Source of the DNA: Venturia oleaginea
Taxonomy: Eukaryota; Ascomycota; Dothideomycetes; Venturiales; Venturiaceae
Assembly: GCA_013176395.1 (NCBI GenBank)
Contig: JABMLP010000006.1
Span: 1,116,001 to 1,180,000, forward strand
Length of the DNA stretch: 64,000 nt
Reading direction: 5' to 3'
Shown: positions 22,155 to 32,203 of the stretch, piece after piece
Position numbering within the stretch: position 1 is the first letter of the stretch
Layout of the letters: each line of letters starts with the position of its first letter
The notes under the pieces: generated by a model
The model's input: the letters and a program-made list of their open reading frames with translations, nothing else
Databases searched by the model: none
Told to the model about the DNA's origin: nothing
Made by a program: the position numbers and the translations under genes

Positions 22155-22541
22155 CTAGCCACCTGGATTGCAATTGGCTCTGTTTGGATTGCCTGGTAGT
22201 CCGGGAATACACCCATGCCTGTCTACCATACAGGCCATCTACAACGTAAATACGCCTCAAGTCAGTCTACCTGTTCACGCCCGCGCGACATATCTGGTTC
22301 TCTTCTTCAAGCATACATACCTTACCGCCAGCGCATGCGATGGGTGATTTTCCAACATCTTGCGCAGTGGCGATGCATAACCCGTCATCGCCGCATGCGG
22401 CCACATTTTTGCAGCAGTTCTGGTTGGAATTAGTCTTTGGACTTGGAGATGTGGAAAGGGATAGTAAAGGGCAGCATAACATACCCACCAGGCGTGGCCG
22501 GAAGCGAAGAGTGAGAGGAACGCGAGCGTGGCGGGTTTCAT
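22155..22541 (-). CDS. Small secreted cysteine-rich protein, paralogue 2
   Basis: Model: complement(join(22155..22238, 22321..22419, 22485..22541)), 79 residues; introns are phase 0. Exon 1 is the signal peptide MKPATLAFLSLFASGHAWW (19 codons, as in paralogue 1). Exon 2 begins NCCKNVAACGDDGLC and contains IATAQDVGKSPIAC, aligned to VATGSDYGRPSVPC in paralogue 1. Exon 3 begins MACMVDRHGCIP and ends ANCNPGG. It has eight mature cysteines: the six shared with paralogue 1 plus an extra pair within NCC...AAC, suggesting one additional disulfide. The first exon ends at a Trp codon followed by GTATGT, and intron 1 ends in CTAATTCCAACCAG. Confidence 0.87.
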
Positions 22542-23066
22542 GATGTTGGAAAATGTGTTCGATGAGTGGTTGGATTGATGGATGTTGAATACTTTCGAAT
22601 GGGAAAGTATAGCGATGTCTTGTATCTTCTTATACCCGCCCTAGTAATAAATTGCTAACACTGCATCAATCTCTAGCAAGACTAGTGTCTGAGAGAGCTA
22701 AGGTACGGAATTACGATGAGCGGAGGTGACTTCTTGCCATTCTCTCCAATAATGTATGATGCCAAGTTACTCCATACCACCTCGGTATTAAAACTACAAT
22801 TAAACACCCGAACATTCTTCTCTCGAACAGCGCACTATGGCATCAGGAACGGACATCATAATATATTATGGAATTTTTCGAGCAATCCAACCCTGACTCT
22901 TCTGTCGTGGTTTATTGCCCTAGCGAGAAACACATGGATACTTGGCAAGAATTCGCATAGAATCTTTTTATGGCATCATGGTGGGCGTAGGGGTAGATCT
23001 TGTCCATGCATGCGTAGAATGCCTTCCGGTCAAGGGAAGCGAGGAATATTAAAGTCTCGATTTGAT
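22542..23066. other. Intergenic, no supported feature
   Basis: Upstream of secreted paralogue 2 and downstream of the F-box-like gene. The plus-strand ORF at 22716-23093 has no recognisable content. Confidence 0.45.
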
Positions 23067-24689
23067 TTAAGTGAGAGTACGAAAGATTCCTAGGCGGTCT
23101 GAAATCTGCAGATGAAAACTCGTATCAAGAAAAACGCTAAGTTTCCATTTTCGCTGCGGCGATATAAGTGAACGAGGATAATTTCGAAAAAAATCGAGTT
23201 TGGAAAATTGCAGCCAAGGCTCGCCCCACAGGGCCTCCTTTCCGAGACGATACAGGTCGTCAATAGACCATCCCTCCACGTCACCATTCCCCCTCACGAC
23301 CCCCATCAAAGCATCAAAACCTTCCTGATCTTTCCCCTCCAAAATCGCTTTCAAATTCACGTCCTCGGCATCAAACATCCCATACTTATCATCGAGGAAT
23401 TTGTAGGGGAATTCCCTCCTCCCCTCCTCCTTCTCTATTATTCCCGCCGCTTGTTTAACCATTTCGGCATCACAGTATTGCTTCCCATCCGATTCCCCCA
23501 TTCCCTCGACTTCGACCGGTAAAATCTCGAATCGTGTTAGCTTTGGGGGATTGGTTTTGAGGAGAGAGGTGAAGAGGTGGTGCCAGGGGATACTGTTTTC
23601 GACCCAGGGGATCATGCCTTCGGCGAAGTCGAGGCCGTTGAGACCGGCCATGCAGTTTTGGAAGGAGATTGATTCGAGAGTTTTGGAGTGGGTGGTTATG
23701 AAGGTGGTGAGGGGTGGATCTATGAAGATATATTCGAGGTTTAGGTGTTTGAGGAGGGGCATTGAGGTTGGTTTGAAGGGGAAGGGTGGGTGGCGCGTTC
23801 CTTCTAGATCGATGGGACCATAACATGATGCGCGGAGAGAGATTGTTGTGACGTTGGGGAGATGGTTGAAGAAGTATATTCCCAGGTTTTCTATGAAGGT
23901 GTGATAGCTATCGAGGGTATTGATGAACTGTTTATTCTTAATGGGTGCACTGATATCAGGCTCGCGAAAAGGACTCACCCAACCATCACGATTATCGGTT
24001 CCCCGAATGGAAATTTTGAACTCGTCAAGTTGCGCGAGAAAATCTCGGAAGGTTGGAGTACTCCACGTAGATACCTCTTTCGCCACTGTCCCTCTCAGCT
24101 CAAGGGACTTAATCCCAGGATTTTTATTCTGCATGATAGAATCCCAAGACTTGGCCATGATTGCCCTCCGCCCATACGTCTCTTCTTGTTCTTTGACATC
24201 CTCACCACTCTCCTCATCATCCCAGTTGTATAACGATGCCGTCCATTCCTCGTCATTGTCTTCACTGCCATTTCCAAACGGAAACTTAACAACCAGACTT
24301 TCCAAATTTGGCAGAATACCAAGGTCTGCCAGGATCTGAGCGACACCTGGTGGCACCAAAGTCACCATCTCCGTCTCATCCAACTGATCATCCTCGGCCA
24401 GTTCTTCATAATCGAAATCAGGAATCGCATGTTTGCCTTTATAATGCAGTTCCTTGACGTGATGTGCATATCCCGCCCCCACAAGAGCTCGTACAATTGC
24501 CGCGCTTTGCTCATCATTGCGCAGAACGATGGAAACGATGGATTTGACTATTTCCGGAATGACGATTTCTCTAAATGATTGGCAAGTGCAGCTCAGATTG
24601 AGCCACTCTTCGAAAGTTCCATTGGCTCGTAAAGCTTCGAATATGCTTAATTTGAGTTCGGCCGGAGTACCGAGGATGGGACATGCCAT
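23067..24689 (-). CDS. F-box-like protein, single exon
   Basis: 540-residue frame, ATG at 24689. The N-terminus MACPILGTPAELKLSIFEAL followed by WLNLSCTCQSFREIVIPEI is F-box-like (about residues 5-50), matching the pattern of small fungal F-box-like families. The remainder has LRR-like stretches (NLESLVVKF, PGIKSLELRGTV, LLKHLNLEYIF) and an acidic loop near residues 150-200. Family knowledge suggests an SCF adaptor; the substrate is unknown. A fragment of a related gene survives at 21858-21916. The last 20-30 codons after WLQFSKLDFF may lie beyond the conserved part, and a cryptic 3' intron is possible. Confidence 0.75.
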   Translation of the reverse strand: MACPILGTPAELKLSIFEALRANGTFEEWLNLSCTCQSFREIVIPEIVKSIVSIVLRNDEQSAAIVRALVGAGYAHHVKELHYKGKHAIPDFDYEELAEDDQLDETEMVTLVPPGVAQILADLGILPNLESLVVKFPFGNGSEDNDEEWTASLYNWDDEESGEDVKEQEETYGRRAIMAKSWDSIMQNKNPGIKSLELRGTVAKEVSTWSTPTFRDFLAQLDEFKISIRGTDNRDGWVSPFREPDISAPIKNKQFINTLDSYHTFIENLGIYFFNHLPNVTTISLRASCYGPIDLEGTRHPPFPFKPTSMPLLKHLNLEYIFIDPPLTTFITTHSKTLESISFQNCMAGLNGLDFAEGMIPWVENSIPWHHLFTSLLKTNPPKLTRFEILPVEVEGMGESDGKQYCDAEMVKQAAGIIEKEEGRREFPYKFLDDKYGMFDAEDVNLKAILEGKDQEGFDALMGVVRGNGDVEGWSIDDLYRLGKEALWGEPWLQFSKLDFFRNYPRSLISPQRKWKLSVFLDTSFHLQISDRLGIFRTLT

Positions 24690-25449
24690 TGTGGATAGGG
24701 GGATTGCGGTAGAGAATGGTGTGGAGTATATCTTCTCCTAGCTGCTGACTAGCGCTCCTATGTCTAGGCAGTCAGCAAGGCATCAGCCGCTAAAATGCGT
24801 CTGGCAGATGCAAGATGACGTGGCAACTTTGGGGGCTGAAAATGGTCAGTAAGCAGCTAGCAAATTTATGTCGGCCATCTTAATTGAGCGCTCGCCTGCA
24901 TAACACATGAAAAGTGCGGACTTGAAAGCAATGTTGCTTCGAAGAATTGCACTGCCCAAGTTCATCGATATCAAGTTACCTTCACAAATACGAACCCATA
25001 TGGTCATCTACAAATATGGTCATCTACAAATTGGGACCTATATCGTCGGATTTTTGGCGAAATCTTTTTTTACAGTCGTTAGAAATTCAACCATAGTGAT
25101 TTCGAATCAGCAGATTTGAAGTTCGATGGTAAATTTATCGTTTCTCAGGTCGATACACTGAACCGCCGAACCCACTGGGGTCTCAATCTTCAAGCAAAAA
25201 AGGAGCCAGCTGCTGTTAGATGCAAGATAGAGGGTTAGTAATACTTCGTCACATAGAACCAGTCTCCCATTATTGGTGTTTACGGCGATGGATGTGAGTA
25301 CAAGGGAGTAAGTGCAGATTGTTCATCGCGATAAGGCATAGCAAACCCACTGCCGCCCTATAAAACACAGCTTTATTTCTAAAGAGAAACGTCAGTACCA
25401 TTAGGTCTGCTTTCAACAAAAACTTACCAACCATCAAAAAAACAAAACC
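24690..25449. other. Intergenic
   Basis: Promoter side of both the minus-strand F-box-like gene and the plus-strand 99-aa gene. A TATAAAA box lies at 25359-25365. Otherwise nothing recognised. Confidence 0.5.
25359..25365 (+). promoter_or_regulatory. TATA box of the 25450 gene
   Basis: TATAAAA 91 bp upstream of the ATG, followed by a CA-rich leader. Confidence 0.45.
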
Positions 25450-25749
25450 ATGAGTGAAGGAAACGAACAAGCAGACGCTGGGCAATCGCGAAGGGGCGCA
25501 ACCGACTATTCCAATATTCTCGGTGAAAATCGTCGAAACCAAGTCAACATGGTGAATCGCTTGAGGAAGCGCCTCATAGAGATAGATGTGGGCGGTGATG
25601 CGGAACGAGATGCTAATATATTGGATAAAGTTCGTAAAGCTATTCGGGAAATTCTTCAGGAATTTGTGCCTGTGAGCGCAGACAACGGTGTGAGGATCAA
25701 TCGGTCTCTGGGTCGATTGAGACTAAATGAGCGGATGAGTGATGGATAG
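25450..25749 (+). CDS. Hypothetical 99-residue charged protein
   Basis: Single exon from ATG at 25450 (context aaaaccatgag). The predicted product is hydrophilic and helical, with many charged residues (VNRLRKRLIEIDVGGDAERD, DKVRKAIREIL). There is no signal peptide, membrane segment or known domain. A TATA box upstream and a compact AC-rich leader support expression. I do not recognise the family; it could be a lineage-specific gene. Confidence 0.5.
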   Translation: MSEGNEQADAGQSRRGATDYSNILGENRRNQVNMVNRLRKRLIEIDVGGDAERDANILDKVRKAIREILQEFVPVSADNGVRINRSLGRLRLNERMSDG

Positions 25750-26492
25750 ATTAGATGCTTGTTTCCTGGACGTAGTACTTAACCTTGAATCGTGTCCGCG
25801 TCGCGAGTTCCCCAAACAGCGCTCGTTCAGAATTATTCTTCCTCATGACCAGCTGAAAGATGGTGATCTCCAAACCTAAGATTTGTAAAGCAGCATCCGT
25901 GACAAGCCAGGTTTTCAAGGTAGTGAAGTCCAAGGGATATTTCGAACGAGCTCTTTCTTTCCTTCCAATCACAGTCAACTCATCAACTCAGTTCCGTCCT
26001 GGCTCGCTGAAAATCTCTAAGAAGAGCGTACACATTGCTTCCTTTCTACATGAGTTAGCTCTCGATAACTTCGAGGCAACTCTGCTTCTTCAGGCTGCCT
26101 GGAATATACCGAGATCGATATCAATGTCAGCGACTTGACTTGCCTTAGTTCACTCAAAGCGAAGCTGAACCGACGAGATGTATTTCCGTTGGACAATATT
26201 TACACTTCTTTCTTCGCAGGAGCCCACATTTATTCGCGATTTCCATATACTGCGGTGTACTGGTGTTGGTGTTTGGAGTGGCTCCCAGACAAGCGCGGGA
26301 CAGGGTATTATCTTGGCTCCACCTTCCCATCATAATGACGTCTCCTATATAACGAAACACCAATTTCTCGATTCGCCATGTATCTACATCTACACCACTC
26401 GCAAACCACTGCTGAACCTATATCCATCCCTCACAACCCTCCTTGATCCGTACAAAACTCAATTTTGTGCAAAACCGAACAAACCCACCACA
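25750..26492. other. Intergenic with a TATA box for the downstream gene
   Basis: TATATAA at 26346-26352, about 140 bp upstream of the ATG at 26493. Other ORFs (26178 onward) are in-frame upstream extensions without support. Confidence 0.45.
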
Positions 26493-26816
26493 ATGCCTTT
26501 CCGACTCCCATTATCTGTCGGGACCTCACTTCCAAGATTGTCCGCCCCCATCAGACAAACACAATACCGCTCCTTCAACATTGCAAACCGTCTCTCGATA
26601 AAGGAGGATGCCAATCGTACAGGCGAGGAGCTAGAGGCAAAGAAGCAAGAGCAGCTGGACAAGCAGAAGCGTGGTGAAGGACACTGGCATGAAGAGCTAG
26701 CGAGCGTGGGAGAATCGAACATCAAAGCTGACAAAGAGAAGGTGGAGGATCACGATGAGCATATTGAGGATCTGCAGAAGCAGACTACAGACGCTGCAGA
26801 TAAGGGGGAAATATAG
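26493..26816 (+). CDS. Small, probably mitochondrial, conserved fungal protein
   Basis: 107 residues from ATG 26493 (context cacaatgcc), preferred over the upstream in-frame start because the AC-rich leader ends here. The N-terminus MPFRLPLSVGTSLPRLSAPI and the following RQTQYRSFNI are basic and amphipathic, as in mitochondrial presequences. The rest is highly charged and helical, with GEGHWHEELASVGESNIKAD and DHDEHIEDLQKQT. I recall this HWHEELAS..ES.IKAD pattern from small fungal proteins of unknown function; no enzyme can be assigned. Start and reading frame are well supported. Confidence 0.7.
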   Translation: MPFRLPLSVGTSLPRLSAPIRQTQYRSFNIANRLSIKEDANRTGEELEAKKQEQLDKQKRGEGHWHEELASVGESNIKADKEKVEDHDEHIEDLQKQTTDAADKGEI

Positions 26817-27562
26817 GAAAATTGCTGGGACGGAGAGCAGGAAGGCTTACAGGGAACAGACATCATGAATCCAATAATGGCACTCGTTCCTATGTGAAGC
26901 CATGCATATCGTTACATCTTCGCATGCACAGACAGAGAGATGGAATGAGATGATCATGAATTAATGCAAAGGTTTTGCTTGATGGATGCTTCCTATCGAG
27001 TTGAATCGTCCACAGAAAATAACTGTTTAAAGAGCTTGGCTTCAAGGAGGAGAAGAAACAGCCATATAAGAAATAATCTCATGCACGTCGTTTTTTGCTC
27101 CATCCAGGATCAGATGAATCATGGAGTGGAGATTTGCAAGCGAAGAACCTGGACCACAATCGAGATGAAATAGATCCTAATTAACAACAAATCGAAGACG
27201 ACCGTTGCGGCAATACTTCAAACTCGCTTCAATGAACGCGTCTCGAGGCTCCGTTGGCACAAAAAGCTCTTTCTGTATCCCGAGAGGCTGACTACTAATG
27301 ACCAGTATACTAACATCGATGGTAGAATTTTGTTGGAGACTTTCAGGTTGCCAGCAGGTGGTCAGTGCAACCACAACAACGTGGAAGCCATGCTTATGAC
27401 AAGAAAAAATTCTTGTCGAGTCACAATATCATGGCAGAGTGTTTCGAAAACATGCGCTTTTTGCCAACTCATCAAGGAATGTCTATAAACTCTCCTTGAC
27501 GTAGACATTCAAACAAACGATCCTCAAACCACCGTCACTGCAGCCTTTCGATATCCGTCGCC
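26817..27562. other. Intergenic
   Basis: Nothing recognised apart from a TATAAA element at 27484-27489, upstream of the IFI6-like frame. Confidence 0.45.
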
Positions 27563-28137
27563 ATGCCAAACTTTCCCTTCGTCAAGAGCGACAAAACCTC
27601 TACCGCGACAAAATCTGACGCGACAGGAACCACTCCGATAATGCGCGTCCACCCCGACCAGGAAATTGCAAAAAAAATGCTCCACATTATGCACAGAAGC
27701 AGCAGCACTGCTGTCCTCCGTCGTCTCAACTTCCGATCGGCGGTTGGAATGAAGCCATGGCTCGCCAGCTCTTCGATGGTCTCGTCCGACAACTCAATGC
27801 CGGTGCCGGAGTTGTGCTTGTGTGGGACAAAGCGATGCAGAAAGCGCATGATGTTGCGAAGCTGGGCAGGATTGATCGCGAATACCCCAACTTGATTTCC
27901 GCAGGCACGTCTGTCACGGCGCTTGAAATGCTGACGATCGTTATGCCAGAGGCTGTTGCGGCATTGGGCTTCGAGGAGGCCGAGCCAACTGCGGGTCTGT
28001 GATCTTGATCTATGCGAAAGGCTGTGTGCTAATTTATTGCAGATTCTTTCGCGGCGGTTTGGCAGCGTACCTACTCGAATATTCCGTACCGCCTCTTCTA
28101 CAAATATCTGCATGGACTTGAGTCTGGTGGCCAATAG
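27563..28137 (+). pseudogene. IFI6/IFI27-like gene, single module, frameshifted
   Basis: The first frame (27563 to about 27742) and the second (about 27743-27994) are offset by one base. The intron 27995-28042 (GTCTGT...TTGCAG, phase 1) leads to exon 28043-28137. Compared with the neighbour at 28541, EIAKKMLHIMHR aligns to NTAKDIVSRLYA, then WNEAMARQLFDGLVRQLN (new frame) to WTETLARHILDSLIGAIN. A hydrophobic segment ends in PEAVAALGFEEAEPTA, and the last exon reads DSFAAVWQRTYSNIPYRLFY against GSFAAWWQSLYGDVPYGSLF. Homology thus crosses the frame change near 27743, pointing to a 1-nt deletion or a sequencing error; no GT-AG intron restores the phase. IFI6-like proteins in animals are small hydrophobic membrane proteins; the fungal role is not known. 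Confidence 0.7.
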
Positions 28138-28540
28138 AAAGGCAGATCACAGAGCGATGGGGAAGAGTTGGACATTATAGTGGCGAGATGAAGACTTGGA
28201 CTGGGATGAACGATATCGACCTAGATGGACACTCGGATTAGTGCTGGATTAGATGTTGAAGATTTGATAGACACTGACTACCCTAGATTGTGATAAGAAC
28301 AGCGGTGTAAAGGTGCAAGAGAGTGTAATAACAGCAGTTAAGTCGCGACATAGAACGATCATCTTCGTAAGAAACCCGGTGTTACCCTTCTTTCAATGTC
28401 AGGTGCCCAATGTCATCAAAATTCCGCTAGAAGTAGTTAACATTACAGTATTAATAATAGTGAAGGTCATCTCACGTCGTCTCTTTTCTGACCCAAAACC
28501 ACAGTCACTCAATAACAATACGTCGAACCAACACAACAAC
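28138..28540. other. Intergenic between the two IFI6-like genes
   Basis: 403 bp. No feature beyond the presumed promoter of the second gene. Confidence 0.5.
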
Positions 28541-29931
28541 ATGGATATCATTAGAGCAGTTTTCTGCTGCTTCAATGGTGAAGACGACGCCATCTACAGC
28601 AAGATCGACTACAGCGACGAGTCTGACCCACCTCTCCAGCCGTTTCTCAAAAAGCAGCCTCTGAATGACTGCTTCACCACTTCCGTATACCACACCTTCA
28701 ACTCCAAAGCTCATGCAAACGAATCGGAGAGCACTGTCGATCACGTCTCACATGCGCCGCTACCGCGCTACCTCAATGGAAATAACAATTGGTCCGACAA
28801 TGAGAAAAATACTGCGAAAGACATCGTGAGCCGCCTGTACGCAGCCGACACTCCTGAGTCACTGTCTGACGAGTTCCGCGTTGAAGATTGGACCGAGACA
28901 CTTGCGCGCCATATTCTTGATAGTCTCATCGGTGCCATCAACTCGGGCAGGGCCATGGGCGGAGCCGTGAGAGAGACCTACGAGAAAGTGGCGCCTCAAG
29001 TCGAGGACTTCGTTCACGAACATCCGGTCCTGACCGCTGTCGTCACCACGCTCATCGCCATCTGTATCTTGGAGTATCTGGTGCCATGGGCCATTGCTGC
29101 GCTAGGCTTCGCAGAGCTGGGACCGGTCGAAGGTATGCAGATTCTCTATGATTACTGACGAGGGAGATCTACTGACAAGTGTTAGGATCGTTCGCAGCAT
29201 GGTGGCAGTCACTGTATGGGGATGTTCCATACGGCTCTCTGTTCTCCTTCCTTCAGAAGATCGGAATGCGCCTTGGTAACACTGCTTTCGTCGATAAAGC
29301 AGCAGTCGATGAGACATTCGGCGATTATGTCTGGCAAAAGTACGTCGATGGAGAGCACATCTACACCATCGGTTGGGAATTCACACGCGTTGATGCCGAA
29401 TACAATCTCGTCGACCGTCATATCCTGACCGAATTGTTCTGCGCCAAATCTCGCGATGCTCTGGACAAAGCGTTGAACGGCATCAAATGGACCGACTCTC
29501 TCGCTCAAATTCTTCTCGATACCTTTGATGAGGACTACTATTACAATGAACTCGAACGAGATGGACGAATGAAGGAGGTCCACGACAAGGTATCCGCCAC
29601 CGCCGTCGCTATGGGTTTCTTCGTAGTAGCACCGAGACCAACCTCCTCCACGCGCCGTGGAGAGGGATCATTGGACCCCTTCATCATCGATCTTGGCATG
29701 CTGAGCATCATGATCCCTTCACTCATCGAGGCGCTTGGCTTTACCGAGTGCCCATTTGAAGGTAGGTTCTCAGTGTAAATGACTGGAGGCCAATTTTGCT
29801 GATCAAGTCCAGGAACACCCGCACCGCTCTGGCCATTCAGCTATACGACTGCGCAACATACCCCTGCCGGCGTCTCTTACGGCTCGCTCATCGCCTTCTT
29901 CCGAGCTTCGAAAAAGAATGAAGGTGTCTGA
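28541..29931 (+). CDS. Two-module IFI6/IFI27-like membrane protein
   Basis: Model: join(28541..29132, 29186..29761, 29813..29931), 428 residues; both introns are phase 1 and lie at equivalent places in the two modules. Module 1 is a hydrophilic head, then VLTAVVTTLIAICILEYLVP and WAIAALGFAELGPVEG, intron, SFAAWWQSLYGDVPYGSLFS. Module 2 repeats the plan: IDLGMLSIMIPSLIEALGFT and CPFEG, intron, then a shorter version ending PAGVSYGSLIAFFRASKKNEGV. The ALGF..x(5-8)..G-SFAAWWQS..G....GSLF..LQ..G pattern is that of the Ifi-6-16 family. Conserved intron position plus sequence similarity shows an internal duplication. Likely an intracellular-membrane protein; function unknown in fungi. Confidence 0.8.
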
Positions 29932-30792
29932 AAATATCATGGCTCTCGGGCTAGATTCTCCGAGGAGCCTGTCGAAGGCTTGTCCTGACAGTCTCTTGAG
30001 ATGGGATACCGAAAGAATCCACGAACCGAGAATTCAGGATCGATGGCAGCGATGTGGCCGGCGTCTCATCCGACTTTCTCTTCACTTCACTGCAGTCTCT
30101 CCATGAATTAAAAGGCTTGAAAAATTTGAGGCGACGGCGGTTCAGAATGGGGCCTTGAAGTACCTCTCGGCCATGTAATTGGTGCTCAGATGCCTGAAGA
30201 TTAGTCTAATAAAATGCGGGTAACAAACAATATTTGATCACGATCGAGATAGCGACAGCTGGGATATGCGATGATTAGTCTTACAGAAAGCCTCAGATAT
30301 CACAACGTGATCTTTTCAGCTATCACTGAACGACAATTCAAGGATTGGCAGTCATAATGGTAATAGAAATAGATTGTTACTTATTTGCTTCAATGCGTCC
30401 AGTCAGATTGCCAGGTCAATCCACATCTTACCTCGTGAGTCCGAATGACTATTAAATTCCCAGATATCTTCGAAGCTTACGATACCAACTTAGCTCTTTG
30501 AGCCTTTGGTGTTTAGTATGTACTTGTAAAATCGCAATATTGGTCTAGGTCTAGGAGCTGATCGTCTTCTTCACTCTTAAACTCATACTCGTCTTCACAA
30601 TTATCTACTTCCCCACCCAAGTTTTCTCGACGGCCCAGACGCGTGCAAAATGGTAGTGTTTCCAACAGCCAGCAGAAGATACTAGCGATTTGCATGCTTC
30701 AACAAGCTCACTGCGAAGATTAAGCGTGATAGACGTTCGGGAAATTTTCAGATGGCCTTTGAGGGTCGGAGATGTTTAAAGAGTGGCATGTA
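29932..30792. other. Intergenic, no supported feature
   Basis: Between the IFI6-like gene and the left end of the Tc1-like transposon. AT-rich, short ORFs only. Confidence 0.5.
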
Positions 30793-32135
30793 CAGTAGGG
30801 TCGCACAAGTTTCCGTACAGCCGAGATCGCTCAAAAAATGGTGATTCTTGTAATTACATTATCGCGCTTTCAACGCGATCATTTTCGCTCATATTCTCGT
30901 ATAATGTACAGTAATACCAGGGCTACAAAATGAGCCATTCAGTGAGCTATTTAGTATTTTGTGTGCCAACCATCTGCCGCCAGTAATGCCTCAACCCTCC
31001 TTGGCATTGACTCAAGTACAGCATCAAAATAATGTTGTTCAATAAGCCGCCAGGCCTTAATAAGTGCTTCTCCTAGAACCTCTCGTATATTGTCTACACC
31101 GCCAGTAACGTATTCAATCGTAGGTTCCACTTTGTAGACCAATTCCTTGAGCCTCCGCCAGAGGTTTTCAATCGGGTTCATACCAGGACTGTAGGGCGGC
31201 GCATCTTGTAGTGGAATGAGGTTTTCCTTAAACCAGACTGTAGTCTTTTTGGCTTTGTGGATAGGCGCGTTATCCTGCATAAATTTAAGGCCCGGTTCGT
31301 ATACTGTAGGTAGCATTTCGTCGAGTAACTTGATATACGAGTTCGTAGAGTAGCCTTGACGCTTGCTCTCTAGGTCACGCTTAAGAATGTACAATTCAGA
31401 GCGCCCTACTTGGCCAGAGAAGCATGACCAAATCATGATAGACACTCGTATACCCTTATTATAGGTATCAATCATTGAGGTCTCCCATTTTTGTCCTGGT
31501 GTGCGAAAACACCATGTTCTTGCCTTGCCGGTCCCTCGCTCAACTGAGCACTCGTCAGACCATATAATCTTCGCCCAATCTTCAGCTTTCCACGAGATGT
31601 GCTGCTCTGCCCAGAGCTTCCTGGCGTCAGCATGTACCTGTGTGAGGAAAGGGCGCCTTGCAGACCTCCAATTTGCGATTCCGTACTCTTTCAATATCCT
31701 CCTGATGGTATCCTTCGAAAAATCGATGCAAGCCTGTCTTTTGACCTCCTCGTACGTTAACTTAGGCTGCGTACGTATAATGCGTAACAGAGATCGTTCA
31801 TCTCGGTCTATATACGAGCGTGGCCGGCCGCTGGAAGGTAGGGATTCGCCGTTCTGGCGTAATGGGGCCTTTTCAAGGCTGTATTGGATGGTGGAACGCG
31901 GTAGTTTTTGTAGCGCCGCAATTGCGCCTAAACTGAGCCCGGCTTCACGCTGCGCATTAATTTTGCCGCGTTGATATGGAGTAAGACGATGATTAGGAAG
32001 CCTCTGCGGGTTTATAGGAGTCAATGGCTTTCGTTGAGGTGGCATAATGGTAGTGCAAAGATAATGTGTTAAAAAATGAGAGGTGTAGATTTCGCGTTTT
32101 CGCTTAATTGTACGGAAACTTTTGCCCTAGTACTG
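30793..32135 (-). mobile_element. Intact Tc1/mariner element, 1343 bp, with TIRs and TA duplication
   Basis: The ends are inverted repeats, CAGTAGGGTCGCACAAGTTT + CCGTACA on the left against CAGTACTAGGGCAAAAGTTT + CCGTACA on the reversed right end. Both are flanked by TA (30791-30792 and 32136-32137). It contains one uninterrupted transposase gene. The outer 17 bp of the TIRs differ from each other more than the inner 10 bp. Confidence 0.92.
30951..32045 (-). CDS. Tc1-like DD34E transposase
   Basis: 364 residues, single exon. An N-terminal helix-turn-helix (LTPYQRGKINAQREAGLSLG, then STIQYSLEK) is followed by a second HTH region around residues 85-130 (YEEVKRQACIDFSKDTIRRI). The catalytic triad is complete: WSDECS, MQDNAPIH and NPIENLW, with 34 residues between the second Asp and the Glu (DD34E). 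It catalyses cut-and-paste transposition at TA sites. The absence of stops or frameshifts and the good TIRs suggest recent activity or recent arrival, in contrast to the stop-bearing retroelements elsewhere in the window. Confidence 0.95.
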   Translation of the reverse strand: MPPQRKPLTPINPQRLPNHRLTPYQRGKINAQREAGLSLGAIAALQKLPRSTIQYSLEKAPLRQNGESLPSSGRPRSYIDRDERSLLRIIRTQPKLTYEEVKRQACIDFSKDTIRRILKEYGIANWRSARRPFLTQVHADARKLWAEQHISWKAEDWAKIIWSDECSVERGTGKARTWCFRTPGQKWETSMIDTYNKGIRVSIMIWSCFSGQVGRSELYILKRDLESKRQGYSTNSYIKLLDEMLPTVYEPGLKFMQDNAPIHKAKKTTVWFKENLIPLQDAPPYSPGMNPIENLWRRLKELVYKVEPTIEYVTGGVDNIREVLGEALIKAWRLIEQHYFDAVLESMPRRVEALLAADGWHTKY

Positions 32136-32203
32136 TATATGCTTTGGTATTGAGTTCCCCATTTTTCTTTATCGCCATGTCAACACCGGCCGGCGAGTGC
32201 TGT

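Noticed and set aside
27535..28134. 199-codon minus-strand frame
   Set aside because: Antisense to the IFI6-like gene; the plus strand has the family motifs and the intron.
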